This document shows, piece by piece, positions 34,371 to 44,625 of a stretch of 64,000 bases of DNA. Source of the stretch: Sipunculus nudus. Taxonomy: Eukaryota > Annelida > Sipuncula > Golfingiida > Sipunculidae. Numbering within the stretch: the first letter of the stretch is position 1; every line of letters begins with the position of its first letter. The stretch is taken from contig CM049322.1 of the NCBI GenBank assembly GCA_026874595.1, positions 23,781,400-23,845,399 on the forward strand, read 5' to 3'. The position numbers were made by a program, and so were the translations under genes. Under the pieces are notes generated by a model. The model was given only the letters and a program-made list of their open reading frames with translations. It had not been told where the DNA came from and ran no database searches.

Positions 34371-35750
34371 GTAGGCACAGCCACACATGGCACTCTCTAG
34401 AAAAGCTGTGCATGTAACTCAATATATGACAGAAGTTAGGTTTGATGAACAAGGCATGAAATCTGTGAAGCATCACATTTGTAGCAGGGACACTGTGTAC
34501 AAACTTTGTTGATAAATGATATCTACAAATTCTCTGCCAAGTTGAGCAGCAAGTTTATAAGATTCACTCGCCCATATTTGCTGATTATGGGCTAAGTTTA
34601 ATTCATTAAAATATTAAATTATTGAAATTGTTCCCCAACATTCCACTTTAATAAGTAATGCTGATGGATATTTTGAATTTTTTTCTCTCAAAAACAACTT
34701 CATAAAACATTAAAGTGAATGAATCCGATACTCTTGCAATAACTGTTGTCATTCAGTGTGAAGTTTAACCATTTCTTGGAAAAAGGCCTATTGTAAGGTA
34801 TAACAAATCCTTTTAAATGAAATTTTATTGTAAAGTCTCACAATTCCTTTAAAATTGATTATGTTTGATAGGATAACCTGTACATTACATGGGAGAAAAG
34901 TCTTTTAACCTTCATATCTGACATAATTGAAGAAAACTTGGGTTCTGATTCCTTCTTGTTACATATTTTGTTTCCTGCTTGTTACATATTTTATTAACTA
35001 CTTCGTGGGGGATATAACTCTGTCAGTCTGTAGGAGCCTTGTTTTTGTTATTTTTTTCTTTGACATTTTATGGTTGTTTGTATATAAAAAAATTAAATGT
35101 TTTACTGTCGGCTGATGGCCAATTTAATTTCATAGAAGAAATCTTAGCTTTGAGTCTTTACTGTCAATCAAAATATTTACCACCTTTTGTCTGAAAAGGT
35201 TAATTGAAAAATAATCATTACCAATCCATTGTTGGAGCAAAAGAAACAACTCTAAACCCGAGTTTGAAATCCCAAATATATACCCATTAGTCAGCCGCAT
35301 ATGTAAATGGAAATACACAATTTCTTTTTAAATGTGCTATGGAATATACTTTACAAAATGAAGTCATTCATGAAGAACTGTTTGTAGAAATGAGTTTCAA
35401 TATTTTGTCATTGAATGCTGAGGTTATGTTAAAATGTTAGACTTGCCAGAGAAAATGATAATATCATTTACAAAGTATGGATGCAGATGAGTGAAAAACT
35501 TGCATGTTAAAACTTTTTAATGTTTTTCTGTAGGCCATTCCAGATTTGTTAACACTGTACCAATTGCATGCAGAGTAGGATGTTTTCTGTTTTGTAAAGA
35601 ACTCGAAATTGTTTTTGGAGTTGAATCTCAATAATGAAAAATAGTTTGCTCGCATTTGATTTGATACTAATATTTATGTAAAGAGATATATACACATGCA
35701 CAATTTAATGTATTTAACATAGAAAAAATAATTGTTCATATGTTTTGCAG
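34371..35750 (+). other. Probable intron before the coding exon
   Basis: It is AT-rich with no gene. It ends with acceptor 'catatgttttgcag' at 35750. Confidence 0.5.
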
Positions 35751-35802
35751 GGGCAGCAGAAGATGCACATAGATAGGTGTTGTCACTGTTTGAAACTGAA
35801 CC

Positions 35803-38800
35803 ATGTCAGGCACAGTAATAGAATCTCAAGTGGAATCCCAGTGCTTAAAATCTACAAGTAGTGTGACAATTTCTCATGTGCAGAATGGTGTACAGGGAGG
35901 GAAGAATGTGTCATCATTCCATCCACTCTTGAGAAATGTCACACAGCCATTGTATATAAAGGCAGGTGGTGGTGCCACTCCAGGGAATAAAGGAGTGAAA
36001 CTGGTCAACCCCTACGGACCTAACCCAGCCATAGTTAACATGAATGGAAATGATGGTAACTCCCAGAAAAAATCAATCGATAGAGGCCAAATGTACACAT
36101 CTGTTGACTCCGTGGCATTTGCGGCTTCAGTAAGAAACATGGCTAAATCAGATATGCCGCAGGTTGGGGACACAATTTCAAATGTGGCTGCCTCCCAGAA
36201 AATGTCTCTTAAAACTACATCAGCATTGTTTCATCCAAATATGTATTCCACAGTTGCATGCAGGACAAGCACAGTCAGTAAGGTCTATTCAAGTCCTTCA
36301 AATAGCATAACAAATGTTTCTGTAACTAGACCTTCTGCACGAACTGTTTTACAGTTAAGTCAGTCAGTGCCTAATGGAAGTACTCATGTCAAAGCTGTGG
36401 CATCAAATAAGGACATACAAGGTGTTTTAATTCATATACCAGAAAGTGTTAATCAGATGGAAGACACAGATCAAGGTAATACACACTGCAGGTCAGATAA
36501 GCAATCCCCCAGCTCTGGGCATTCAGCAACAAGAAACCATAAAGTTAATATTCCAGAAGGTAGACATGGAAGCCAAAAAGGAATGAGACGTAAAAATCCA
36601 AAGCCAAACAAGATAACCCAGGTTGACAGTACTCCAACATCTCTTTGCTCTGTACATTCGGATGATGCGGTCGGAGTTGTAACATTACATGAACAGCATA
36701 TAACGCCTAGAGCTTCTCTAATCTCCGGTGGTAATCAGACATCAACAAATGGCAACACAGGATCTAATAAAGATAGAAATGGCAATACTGAGAATGTAGT
36801 AAAAGAGTGCGTTTCACAGTCTCACTCAGATATCCGAATAACTTCAGTTTTTTCACTTGCGCCCAAGCATCGTTCAGGAGCAAATTTCCAAACTTTGTCT
36901 GCACAGCCTTATAGCAAACAGAAAGTGTTTAATGATAAACTTACACAAAATGGCAAAGATATTTTATATCAGTTCGACCCGCAGGGCCAGGGAACAGTGT
37001 TAAGTGACAGTGAGTGTTTTCCTGATGAATTTGAACAAGAGGAGGAAGAACTACTGGAAGTACTTGACCTTCGGTGTCACAATCGGACACCAGACGATGA
37101 ATTTGAACCAGTCCCATTAGATTTGTCAGTGAAATGTTCAAGGAAAACAAAAAAAGGAAATCCCGCAAATGCTAGTGAAACAGAACAAAGCAGTAGTGCA
37201 TTAAAGGTATCACATTCGGACATCGTGCACAAAACTTATCCTGACAGATACTCTGACCTACATACCAAAAAGAAAAAGCAGATGCTAACAAGTAAGAAAG
37301 GGTATCAGACTCTCATGAAAGTAAGTGACATTCCAGAAGAAGTCAGAACTAGATATAAAGAGCATGTTAGTCAAAGTGTCGTTGCTGAACCAGAAAATCT
37401 TAATATTTCATCTATGCATTTAACACAGCACATGCAGTCACCCTTAAATCAGGATGTCAGTCTAAAGAATGCAAGCGAGCTGGGCAGGTTTAAAGTGAGA
37501 CCCCCTGAAAATGTATATCACGGGTCTGGCTTCAATGCAAAGAGAAGTTATTTAAATAAAGACATGGAATTCAGTTGTATGCGCCTGAATGGTAATCGCA
37601 TTTCTGATGGTGGCCATTTAACATTGAAAGCTTCATTAGCTGTACAGTATCCAAGAATAGCCCATGCTCTTTCTCAGGAAAAACCTGAAGTGGCATCAGA
37701 TCATAACAGACCTAGTACAGACCCTCGCTTTCATCAGACGGAAGTTCCACAATCAGAAAGGTCAAGCAAAAGATACCACCTGCAGAGCCGACCAAAAGAC
37801 ATTACAGGTAGAGATCATTCCCCTCAAATTGGTGTGGCTTTTACAGATAAAAACAAATCAAAGGGAACGGAAGAAATGTCTAGAAATAATGGACACTGTG
37901 AAAAGCCAAATAGTAAAATTCAAGGACATTCAAAGGCAGATATGAAATTAGAGCAACATAGGCCGAAGAGCAGCAACGTGGTGCACCCTCTGAACAGAAC
38001 AAATGTACCGATGAACATTAGGTCTTTACCAGTCTGGTCTGAGAAGAGTGAAATGGGTAGCTTTAGCAAAAACAACCAAGAAAAAAATGACTGTTATTGG
38101 CGTGACCTGCTTGGAAAAGACACTGCAGACTCTAGTAGTAGTAATCAGGTCAATGAACCTGCTATGGAACGCCAGCAGGAATGTATAGAGACTGTCATAA
38201 TACCTGACGATAGTGACGGTGAAGGGTCGGTATCAACAGTTGGTTATTCTGACCATGAACATGATTTCCATGAAATGGAGGACAAATCAGAAAATGAAAT
38301 GGATGATCTGCCGCCTTTAGTAGACCCTGGGAACTGTGAACATAGTATTCAACCACCAACTCCTGTATTTGAAACTTCTGCATTATCCTCGGTATGCACA
38401 CTGTCAAACAGGACGATTGTTAGTGGTCATAGATCCTGCAGTCCGATTGGTGACAAAGTAAAAACAGTGTCAAGTGTGGATAATTCTATAAAGTCAGTAT
38501 CAATCATTTCATCATCATCTATAGATGATCAACAGGGTGGGACGTGTAAGAACAGAAATGAGAGCAAAGCAGGGACTGAAGTTATGAATGATCGTGCTTG
38601 TGATTCAGGCGGTACTGTCTCTAGGAAGGATGCTGAAGTAAAAGAGAAATCGTTGGAATCTGTGAGGGTTAAGGAAAGCCCAAGCGATTGTCAAATTGGA
38701 CGTATAGATCGTTTGGATGACACGAATCAGCTTTCAGTATGCACGAACAATACGCATATTATCCCAGACTCTGCAACATTAGAAGACACCTGTGTTGCAG

Positions 38801-41800
38801 CTCCAACCGGCGATCTTTGTGAAAAGGATGAAATGGTTGAGAAAATATCCTCATGTCCTGTTATATATCCCGCACTTGAAACAAACCAGGAGAGACCACA
38901 CGGAGGTTTGACAGGGATTACAGAAAAAAAACGGACAAAATATCCAGAGTCAGTTCATAACATTGATAACCGTGATAATAATGAAGATCAGAGCAATGTG
39001 AAGGTGGTAACACGGGAGAGAGCACAACCAGTCTTATTGGGTGATAATGATATTTTACCTGAAATGCCAACGCTTGAGCCACAGTGTGATATAGTAACAA
39101 TGAAGAAATCAGACGCCACAAATGGTGGAGAGATGTCAAGACATCCTTCATTTGCTAAAGATGATCCAGTCACTGAAAATTCAGCCCCACCAAGGATAAG
39201 TGTCGAGGAAAGGTTACCATTATCCTTGCGAGTAAGAATTCCCAAGGTCCCTGAATTAGAAACATTGATATCTGCCAGTTTGAATTGTTCAAATAAAGAT
39301 TTGACAAATGGGACACGTGAACCACTTGACAATATGTCTCTGCAAGACACATGTACTTACAAAAGAGACCGTGTATTGAATACTCTGGAACAAAATGAAA
39401 AACTGATTATGCAGGCAAAGAAATCTGATGAAAGACAGTCAATTTTTGATATTTTCCAATTAAATAATAATCAGGGCAATTATCAAGTACATGGGTCTCT
39501 TAATGGACAGCCAGTCAATCACAAGAACCGTGGTAAACGATGGCGCAAAAGGATCCTAAAGAGTTTTGACCTGGACCTTCTTCGTACAAAATGTAAGTCC
39601 GTGAAAAAATTTGCTTGGCAGAAAGGATATCAATTGAGTACAAGTGAAGTAGTCAAGATAAAGGCGAGGAAAGCCAAGGCTAAAGCAATCAGCAGATTGT
39701 TGGATAGTCCCCGAAAGATGCACAGGAGATCAATCATGGGTATTGACAATGCCGCGGACGATGGTATTTCATTGACAAAAGTGTCACCCTTAAAACACAA
39801 CATTGAAGAATTTTTTGGCTTAGATCGAACAGAAGAGATCAAACACCAGTCATCACCTGTAAAAAGGGACAAATCTCCAGTTGATAACAAAAGCACCTGT
39901 TCACTCAAACAACGGGATAGCTTCAAGGGCAAAAAACATATTAAGTCTGAACCTTGTCTTGATAAAAAGAGCTCACTTCATGAAAGAAAAGGATCGAAGA
40001 ATAGGAGAAATGAGAAGAAAAATAAGTATGCAAAAGTAAAAGCCACAGGTGCAACACAGAAAGGGGCTTGTCAAAAGGAAAGTCCTCAGTCGTACAGGAT
40101 CATGAGGTTACGGGAATTCTACCAGAAGACTAAACTAAAAAAGCTACGAAAAAGACGGCTCATGGAGAAAGCTAGACAAGTTAAGTTTTGGAGGAAGGCT
40201 TTTGAAGAGGCAAAAGTAGGAGACGGGTTTATGACAACTTCGGAAATGGTAAAAGTCAGGAAGAGAACCGCAGCTATAAAGGCCTTGACTCAGACGTCAG
40301 CGTGTGACAGTCGCCGTGTTTATAAAAGGAAATTCACAGAAGTCAATCCAACCAATTCCCATGATCCCTCGTGCGTTCAGCAGAAAACCTTGGATCGACA
40401 GGTGTGTGACGCGAACCTTTCAATGAGCAGTGAGAAAAAACGGCCTTCACTTTTTGAAAAAATGTATGTTTCAGACATATTCCGGGTCACTCTTCAAGAG
40501 CAAACAGACGTGAAGTTACCAAAAACGTTTCATTTAAATGAATGCTTACCAAATGATAAATCTAACACAGGCTTTGGCACAGATATTTCAAATGCTGGTC
40601 ACAGTGAACAAATATTACTAAATGGTAAAAATGGTCGTGTTGAGGATAGCAATCAGCATTTTATAAGAACCATATTTGCAAAAGTTTTGCAGGTTAGGTT
40701 AGTCCGCTGTGATGTCCCATCATCTGTGCGATTACATAAACAATCAGATGTTGAGAAACGAGAAATACAAAGTCTGGGCAGTGTAAACGTTGGTAGAGGA
40801 GATAGATCGGTTAATACGAACAGAAGCTGGTCAAAACACGACCCAAAAAAGTTTCATCAGGATGGCAAGAAATGCCGTAGAACCAGAAGGACCATCACAG
40901 AAAATGATGAAAAGCCAATACAAAATGCACCGAAAAGAAAGCCAGGTTTGTCATGGTCAAAAGTGGAAACAAGAAAGACGAAAAAGGATCAGAAGGCGTG
41001 TTCACGGCATACAACTGCTGCCGTGAGCACACAAAAAAGTTTGGACATCACAGACTCTTTGTCTAATAAATTGATGAATAAAGCATGCTATGAAATTACA
41101 AAGCCTTGCCGAGATCTTGGAAATGCGTTTGAAAACATTTTTCGGGATAACATTGATTGCAATACGACCGATATCGAAAACCACAACAATGAGATGCAAA
41201 GGAGTATGTCTCACATGTTGGCCCAGTCGAGTAACCATGTAACACTTGACAACGAAGATCTCTGCATGACATTGCAAGATGTGGAACAGATTTCAGTGAT
41301 GACAGATCAAAAATTGACAGACCAGTGGTTGACAGAGGGTGATAATGTAGATCAAACTAGATTAAACCCCGCAGACCAGAACGACAGGCCTGCCACAGGA
41401 TATGGCTCATTAATAGATAAACTCAACTTTACTCCCACCAAAAAGGGTAAACAGAGGCAAGGAAGTCCAGATGTATATTCTCCGAAGAAGCGTGATCGAC
41501 TTTCAGTGTGTAAGACCAATTCTGCTTCTTCAGGCAAGGGTTTACAGTCAGATTTAAACAATTCGCAGAAAAGTGTTAATAACAACCTGCAGGGCTCAAA
41601 GCGTTCTGGGAGCAGTCAGAAACCACAGGGACCTATGATGATACCGAACAGTACTGGAACTCCAAGAAAACCTAAAAGATTGAATTTTTCAAAGAAATTT
41701 ACCAGAAATACCTCGTTGACGGAAAAACTCCCAAATATTAGTGTCAGTTCACCAGTGACTTTATCACCAGGCAAAGCTGTAGGTGTCCGACACTCAGATA

Positions 41801-42243
41801 ACCCTACTCCTGGCAGTCCATCTCCCATAATTCCTCTGGAAGCCGTTGTTGCAAGTGGAATATCATATGGGTTAAAGGAGACGAGCTTATTTGAGGAAGC
41901 CGCCTCAACTGAAAAGCCAACAAAGGTCAATGGGCAATCTAACCATAAAAGTAAAGAAAGAGATCTGCCATCCCCACAAGATGATACGCAGGTAATCCAA
42001 GGTGCCTATCAGTTGCGGAAGTCGACCGGTTCATCAAGAAAAACAAGTATCCATGGATTAAGGAAAGCTCATACATTTAAATGTAGCGTTTGTACCAAAA
42101 GCTTTCTTTTGAAGTCCGAGCTCCGTAAACATGTGACTGAGAACCATTCTAGACAGCTGCCGCATGCATGTACACTGTGCCATGAGCGGTTTGCTCAGAA
42201 AAGCGCCCTCTATGCACACACTGTTCGGCATCTCCAGACATGA
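35803..42243 (+). CDS. Large disordered nuclear C2H2 zinc-finger protein with PLDLS motif, 2146 aa
   Basis: This is one uninterrupted exon of 2146 codons. The exon starts after an acceptor at 35750. The ATG at 35803 has context ACCATGT and is preceded directly by an in-frame TGA (35797-35799), which fixes the start. Most of the chain is Ser/Asn/Lys/Asp-rich and probably disordered. An acidic patch (about 402-436) leads into PLDLS at 438-442, the motif bound by CtBP corepressors. VIIPDDSD at 798-805 looks like a SUMO-interacting motif, and IKSE around K1381 is a sumoylation consensus. Two basic helical blocks (about 1240-1312 and 1429-1512) share a TSE-x-VK motif. At the C terminus are two C2H2 fingers, C2094/C2097/H2110/H2115 and C2123/C2126/H2139/H2143, three residues from the end. 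A role as a chromatin-bound transcriptional corepressor is inferred. Vertebrate proteins such as the long LCOR/LCORL (PALI) forms share the giant-exon, PLDLS-type layout, but I cannot assign orthology. Confidence 0.95.
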   Translation: MSGTVIESQVESQCLKSTSSVTISHVQNGVQGGKNVSSFHPLLRNVTQPLYIKAGGGATPGNKGVKLVNPYGPNPAIVNMNGNDGNSQKKSIDRGQMYTSVDSVAFAASVRNMAKSDMPQVGDTISNVAASQKMSLKTTSALFHPNMYSTVACRTSTVSKVYSSPSNSITNVSVTRPSARTVLQLSQSVPNGSTHVKAVASNKDIQGVLIHIPESVNQMEDTDQGNTHCRSDKQSPSSGHSATRNHKVNIPEGRHGSQKGMRRKNPKPNKITQVDSTPTSLCSVHSDDAVGVVTLHEQHITPRASLISGGNQTSTNGNTGSNKDRNGNTENVVKECVSQSHSDIRITSVFSLAPKHRSGANFQTLSAQPYSKQKVFNDKLTQNGKDILYQFDPQGQGTVLSDSECFPDEFEQEEEELLEVLDLRCHNRTPDDEFEPVPLDLSVKCSRKTKKGNPANASETEQSSSALKVSHSDIVHKTYPDRYSDLHTKKKKQMLTSKKGYQTLMKVSDIPEEVRTRYKEHVSQSVVAEPENLNISSMHLTQHMQSPLNQDVSLKNASELGRFKVRPPENVYHGSGFNAKRSYLNKDMEFSCMRLNGNRISDGGHLTLKASLAVQYPRIAHALSQEKPEVASDHNRPSTDPRFHQTEVPQSERSSKRYHLQSRPKDITGRDHSPQIGVAFTDKNKSKGTEEMSRNNGHCEKPNSKIQGHSKADMKLEQHRPKSSNVVHPLNRTNVPMNIRSLPVWSEKSEMGSFSKNNQEKNDCYWRDLLGKDTADSSSSNQVNEPAMERQQECIETVIIPDDSDGEGSVSTVGYSDHEHDFHEMEDKSENEMDDLPPLVDPGNCEHSIQPPTPVFETSALSSVCTLSNRTIVSGHRSCSPIGDKVKTVSSVDNSIKSVSIISSSSIDDQQGGTCKNRNESKAGTEVMNDRACDSGGTVSRKDAEVKEKSLESVRVKESPSDCQIGRIDRLDDTNQLSVCTNNTHIIPDSATLEDTCVAAPTGDLCEKDEMVEKISSCPVIYPALETNQERPHGGLTGITEKKRTKYPESVHNIDNRDNNEDQSNVKVVTRERAQPVLLGDNDILPEMPTLEPQCDIVTMKKSDATNGGEMSRHPSFAKDDPVTENSAPPRISVEERLPLSLRVRIPKVPELETLISASLNCSNKDLTNGTREPLDNMSLQDTCTYKRDRVLNTLEQNEKLIMQAKKSDERQSIFDIFQLNNNQGNYQVHGSLNGQPVNHKNRGKRWRKRILKSFDLDLLRTKCKSVKKFAWQKGYQLSTSEVVKIKARKAKAKAISRLLDSPRKMHRRSIMGIDNAADDGISLTKVSPLKHNIEEFFGLDRTEEIKHQSSPVKRDKSPVDNKSTCSLKQRDSFKGKKHIKSEPCLDKKSSLHERKGSKNRRNEKKNKYAKVKATGATQKGACQKESPQSYRIMRLREFYQKTKLKKLRKRRLMEKARQVKFWRKAFEEAKVGDGFMTTSEMVKVRKRTAAIKALTQTSACDSRRVYKRKFTEVNPTNSHDPSCVQQKTLDRQVCDANLSMSSEKKRPSLFEKMYVSDIFRVTLQEQTDVKLPKTFHLNECLPNDKSNTGFGTDISNAGHSEQILLNGKNGRVEDSNQHFIRTIFAKVLQVRLVRCDVPSSVRLHKQSDVEKREIQSLGSVNVGRGDRSVNTNRSWSKHDPKKFHQDGKKCRRTRRTITENDEKPIQNAPKRKPGLSWSKVETRKTKKDQKACSRHTTAAVSTQKSLDITDSLSNKLMNKACYEITKPCRDLGNAFENIFRDNIDCNTTDIENHNNEMQRSMSHMLAQSSNHVTLDNEDLCMTLQDVEQISVMTDQKLTDQWLTEGDNVDQTRLNPADQNDRPATGYGSLIDKLNFTPTKKGKQRQGSPDVYSPKKRDRLSVCKTNSASSGKGLQSDLNNSQKSVNNNLQGSKRSGSSQKPQGPMMIPNSTGTPRKPKRLNFSKKFTRNTSLTEKLPNISVSSPVTLSPGKAVGVRHSDNPTPGSPSPIIPLEAVVASGISYGLKETSLFEEAASTEKPTKVNGQSNHKSKERDLPSPQDDTQVIQGAYQLRKSTGSSRKTSIHGLRKAHTFKCSVCTKSFLLKSELRKHVTENHSRQLPHACTLCHERFAQKSALYAHTVRHLQT

Positions 42244-44622
42244 TTTATTTGTTAAGGACTGAGTGTTCACTGTATGTGGGTAAGAATACAACCTGCTTAT
42301 TCACCGAAACAAGACCGTCAGCTTGAATATTAGTCTTAATTGTGCGTGTAATGTTTATGGCGTAAAGTGCGGTAGTAAAGATATTCTTGTTGCCTTGAGT
42401 CTGTTAATGTCGGTTTCCTACTTACAATTGGTAAAACTTTAGGTTTGAAATTGTTGCTTTCAGTGGCTTATAAATATATAAAGATGGTGTCATAATATCA
42501 AGGTTATACAATCGGTACCAAGGTACCAAGGGTCGAGGCAGTATTAATGACAAATGTTGTGCGCATGTACGTTTAAATGTTTTCATCGCTATCTGTGATT
42601 TTAAAGAATCCTTAACTGATAAATAGTTGAGAACATTTAAAGAGCGGACATAAGTGGATACGATTATTATTTACAGTTTATAAGACTGAAAAAAAGGTTT
42701 GGCTCTCGGGCACTTTTTTTAGAAATCTTTGCGGGAGAAAGATTTTTTTTACCTGTTGGACATTTTGAATTAGGAGGCACAAACCTGTTTAACATTTTTA
42801 ATCAGGGATCAAGACAGTAATTATAAAACTGTTGCTACACAATTAAAGGAACCTCAATATAAAGTTTTTTTTTCGAAATTTTATTATTTAATTTTAATGA
42901 AAGAGATATCCGAGCGACTTAACCTAGAAATCGGTATATATCTAATTAATGCGGGGTCAAAATTTACTCGGGTGGTGCCTGAGAAGCCAGTCCGTTTTTC
43001 CTGAAATGTCAAGCTTACATATTTCCAATATCAGTTGCCACATTTATCTTGATTTCAAGGTTATCGATGAAGTTTCATTTCAGGAAGGCAAGCATGTGGT
43101 CAGTAGGCGTTTTATCAGCGGATTGTACGAGCGTTTCATACATATCTAACGAGAAGGAACCATATAAGTATGTCAGTCCACACAGTTCAGCACTGTCCCT
43201 TGCTCCCGGGCGAACATATACCAAGCAGATTAACTTTTTTTTAAAAATATTTTCATACAAATACCGCGTCAAAATGAAATTTTGTAGTATTAGTACTAAA
43301 ACCACATTGATAATAAAACTGGGAACAAGCTAGCCTAACATGCTGAAAAAATGGAAGCAAACCAGCAGACCGTTTGTTAGTAGATTTCGCCGTTATCATT
43401 TGTAAATATTGAACGTGTATAGAACCACTTCAGTTTTCTAAGATCTTTCCAGTTATATATTAAATCATTCTTAAATTGTCTGGCCTACAATTCATGCTCC
43501 CATATGTTTTTAAATTCATGTATAACAACACTTAGAAATGTGAAATTATATGTTTGAACGGATACAACTCGTTATGAAACCTTACAAGCATTATTTATGC
43601 TGTGCAAAACGCAGACATTTTTTCTATTTAAGTAACCTAAACGGACACTCCCGATGGTTTGGAACATGTTCTCATTTTAATAAGTCGTTCATAATTATTG
43701 CTATTTTATTCGTCTTATTCACGTAATTACAGGTCATTCACTGTGTATAACTGTTAAATGCATTGGGAGGGCGCTGAGACTTCTGGTCTCGTGTAGCTTG
43801 TAGTCTGGAGAGTAACGAGCTTCTTGCACCGTTGCCGGGACGTATGCATAAAGACACGGATTCTGTATATGTTTACATGATTTGTAATCTAGTTGGATCG
43901 TTGTACAAATTAAGACTTGCTAATTTTGCCATAACATTTTATATGTAAAGTTGTCGCTGTGAATATTCATCTTGTGATAGATATAGCATTTTATTGCTTC
44001 ATTTGCTCAGTTGTCCTATTTTACTACATTCAAGACCGAGCTGATAAATTATGAACATTTTATGACTTGTTCTCGTATGGAAGCTATTTATTTTTCTTAA
44101 AAAATATATATCCCGACAGTGTCTCATTTCTTTTTGTATTATGTAGTGTGAGCAGTTCTTGTAATGAACAAAACAGTCGCGAAAGGCAGTTTATAAGTGT
44201 ACATCCAGACCTCGTGTTTCGACAACAAGCGCTTATGGGGACACGATATTTAAAGCTCGGGTGTTTGCAGTTGTGATTCGCAAATCCCTTAAATTTCACT
44301 TCTTTTCAAATACATGTGCCAGGCTATTAACTTCTGTGCCTGATCAGTAGTCTTTTCTGCAGTATTAGAGAGAATAGTTTATTATTGTTATAATTGCTCT
44401 GTATTCTTGTCTCGTGTAATATTGTTCAGGTTCCATTACTGTAATATTTCTATTCTGATGTGTACTAATTGTCGCCATAGTCCAGAAGTTGAGTAGTGGC
44501 ACAGTCGGCATAGACCCCATGAGACATCGTCCGCTCTATTGTTAGTTTTCCAGTAAAAGCCGAATGTGACAATAATTCAAATAATAAATCAACATTGATT
44601 TAATGGTCACAGCATGTGCACG
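42244..44622 (+). other. 3' untranslated and downstream region of the zinc-finger gene
   Basis: It follows the TGA at 42241. AATAAA occurs at 43312-43317 and again at 44583-44588, so the 3' end could be about 1.1 or 2.3 kb after the stop. It holds a Harbinger-type MITE relative at 42688-43000. Small frames here (e.g. 43049-43333) have no support. Confidence 0.5.
42688..43000. mobile_element. Harbinger-type MITE, copy 2 (downstream of the zinc-finger stop codon)
   Basis: The left end is GAAAAAAAGGTTTGGCTCTC with GGGCAC. The complement of the right end is GAAAAACGGACTGGCTTCTC with AGGCACC. It shares 'cactttttttagaaatc' and 'gcggg' blocks with the copies at 11863 and 44626. The outer GGC and 3-bp target duplication are eroded here. 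It probably lies in the 3' UTR. Confidence 0.6.
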
Positions 44623-44625
44623 TAA

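Noticed and set aside
36941-42291. Many 60-120 codon frames on both strands inside the large exon
   Set aside because: They are shadow frames of the 2146-codon coding sequence.
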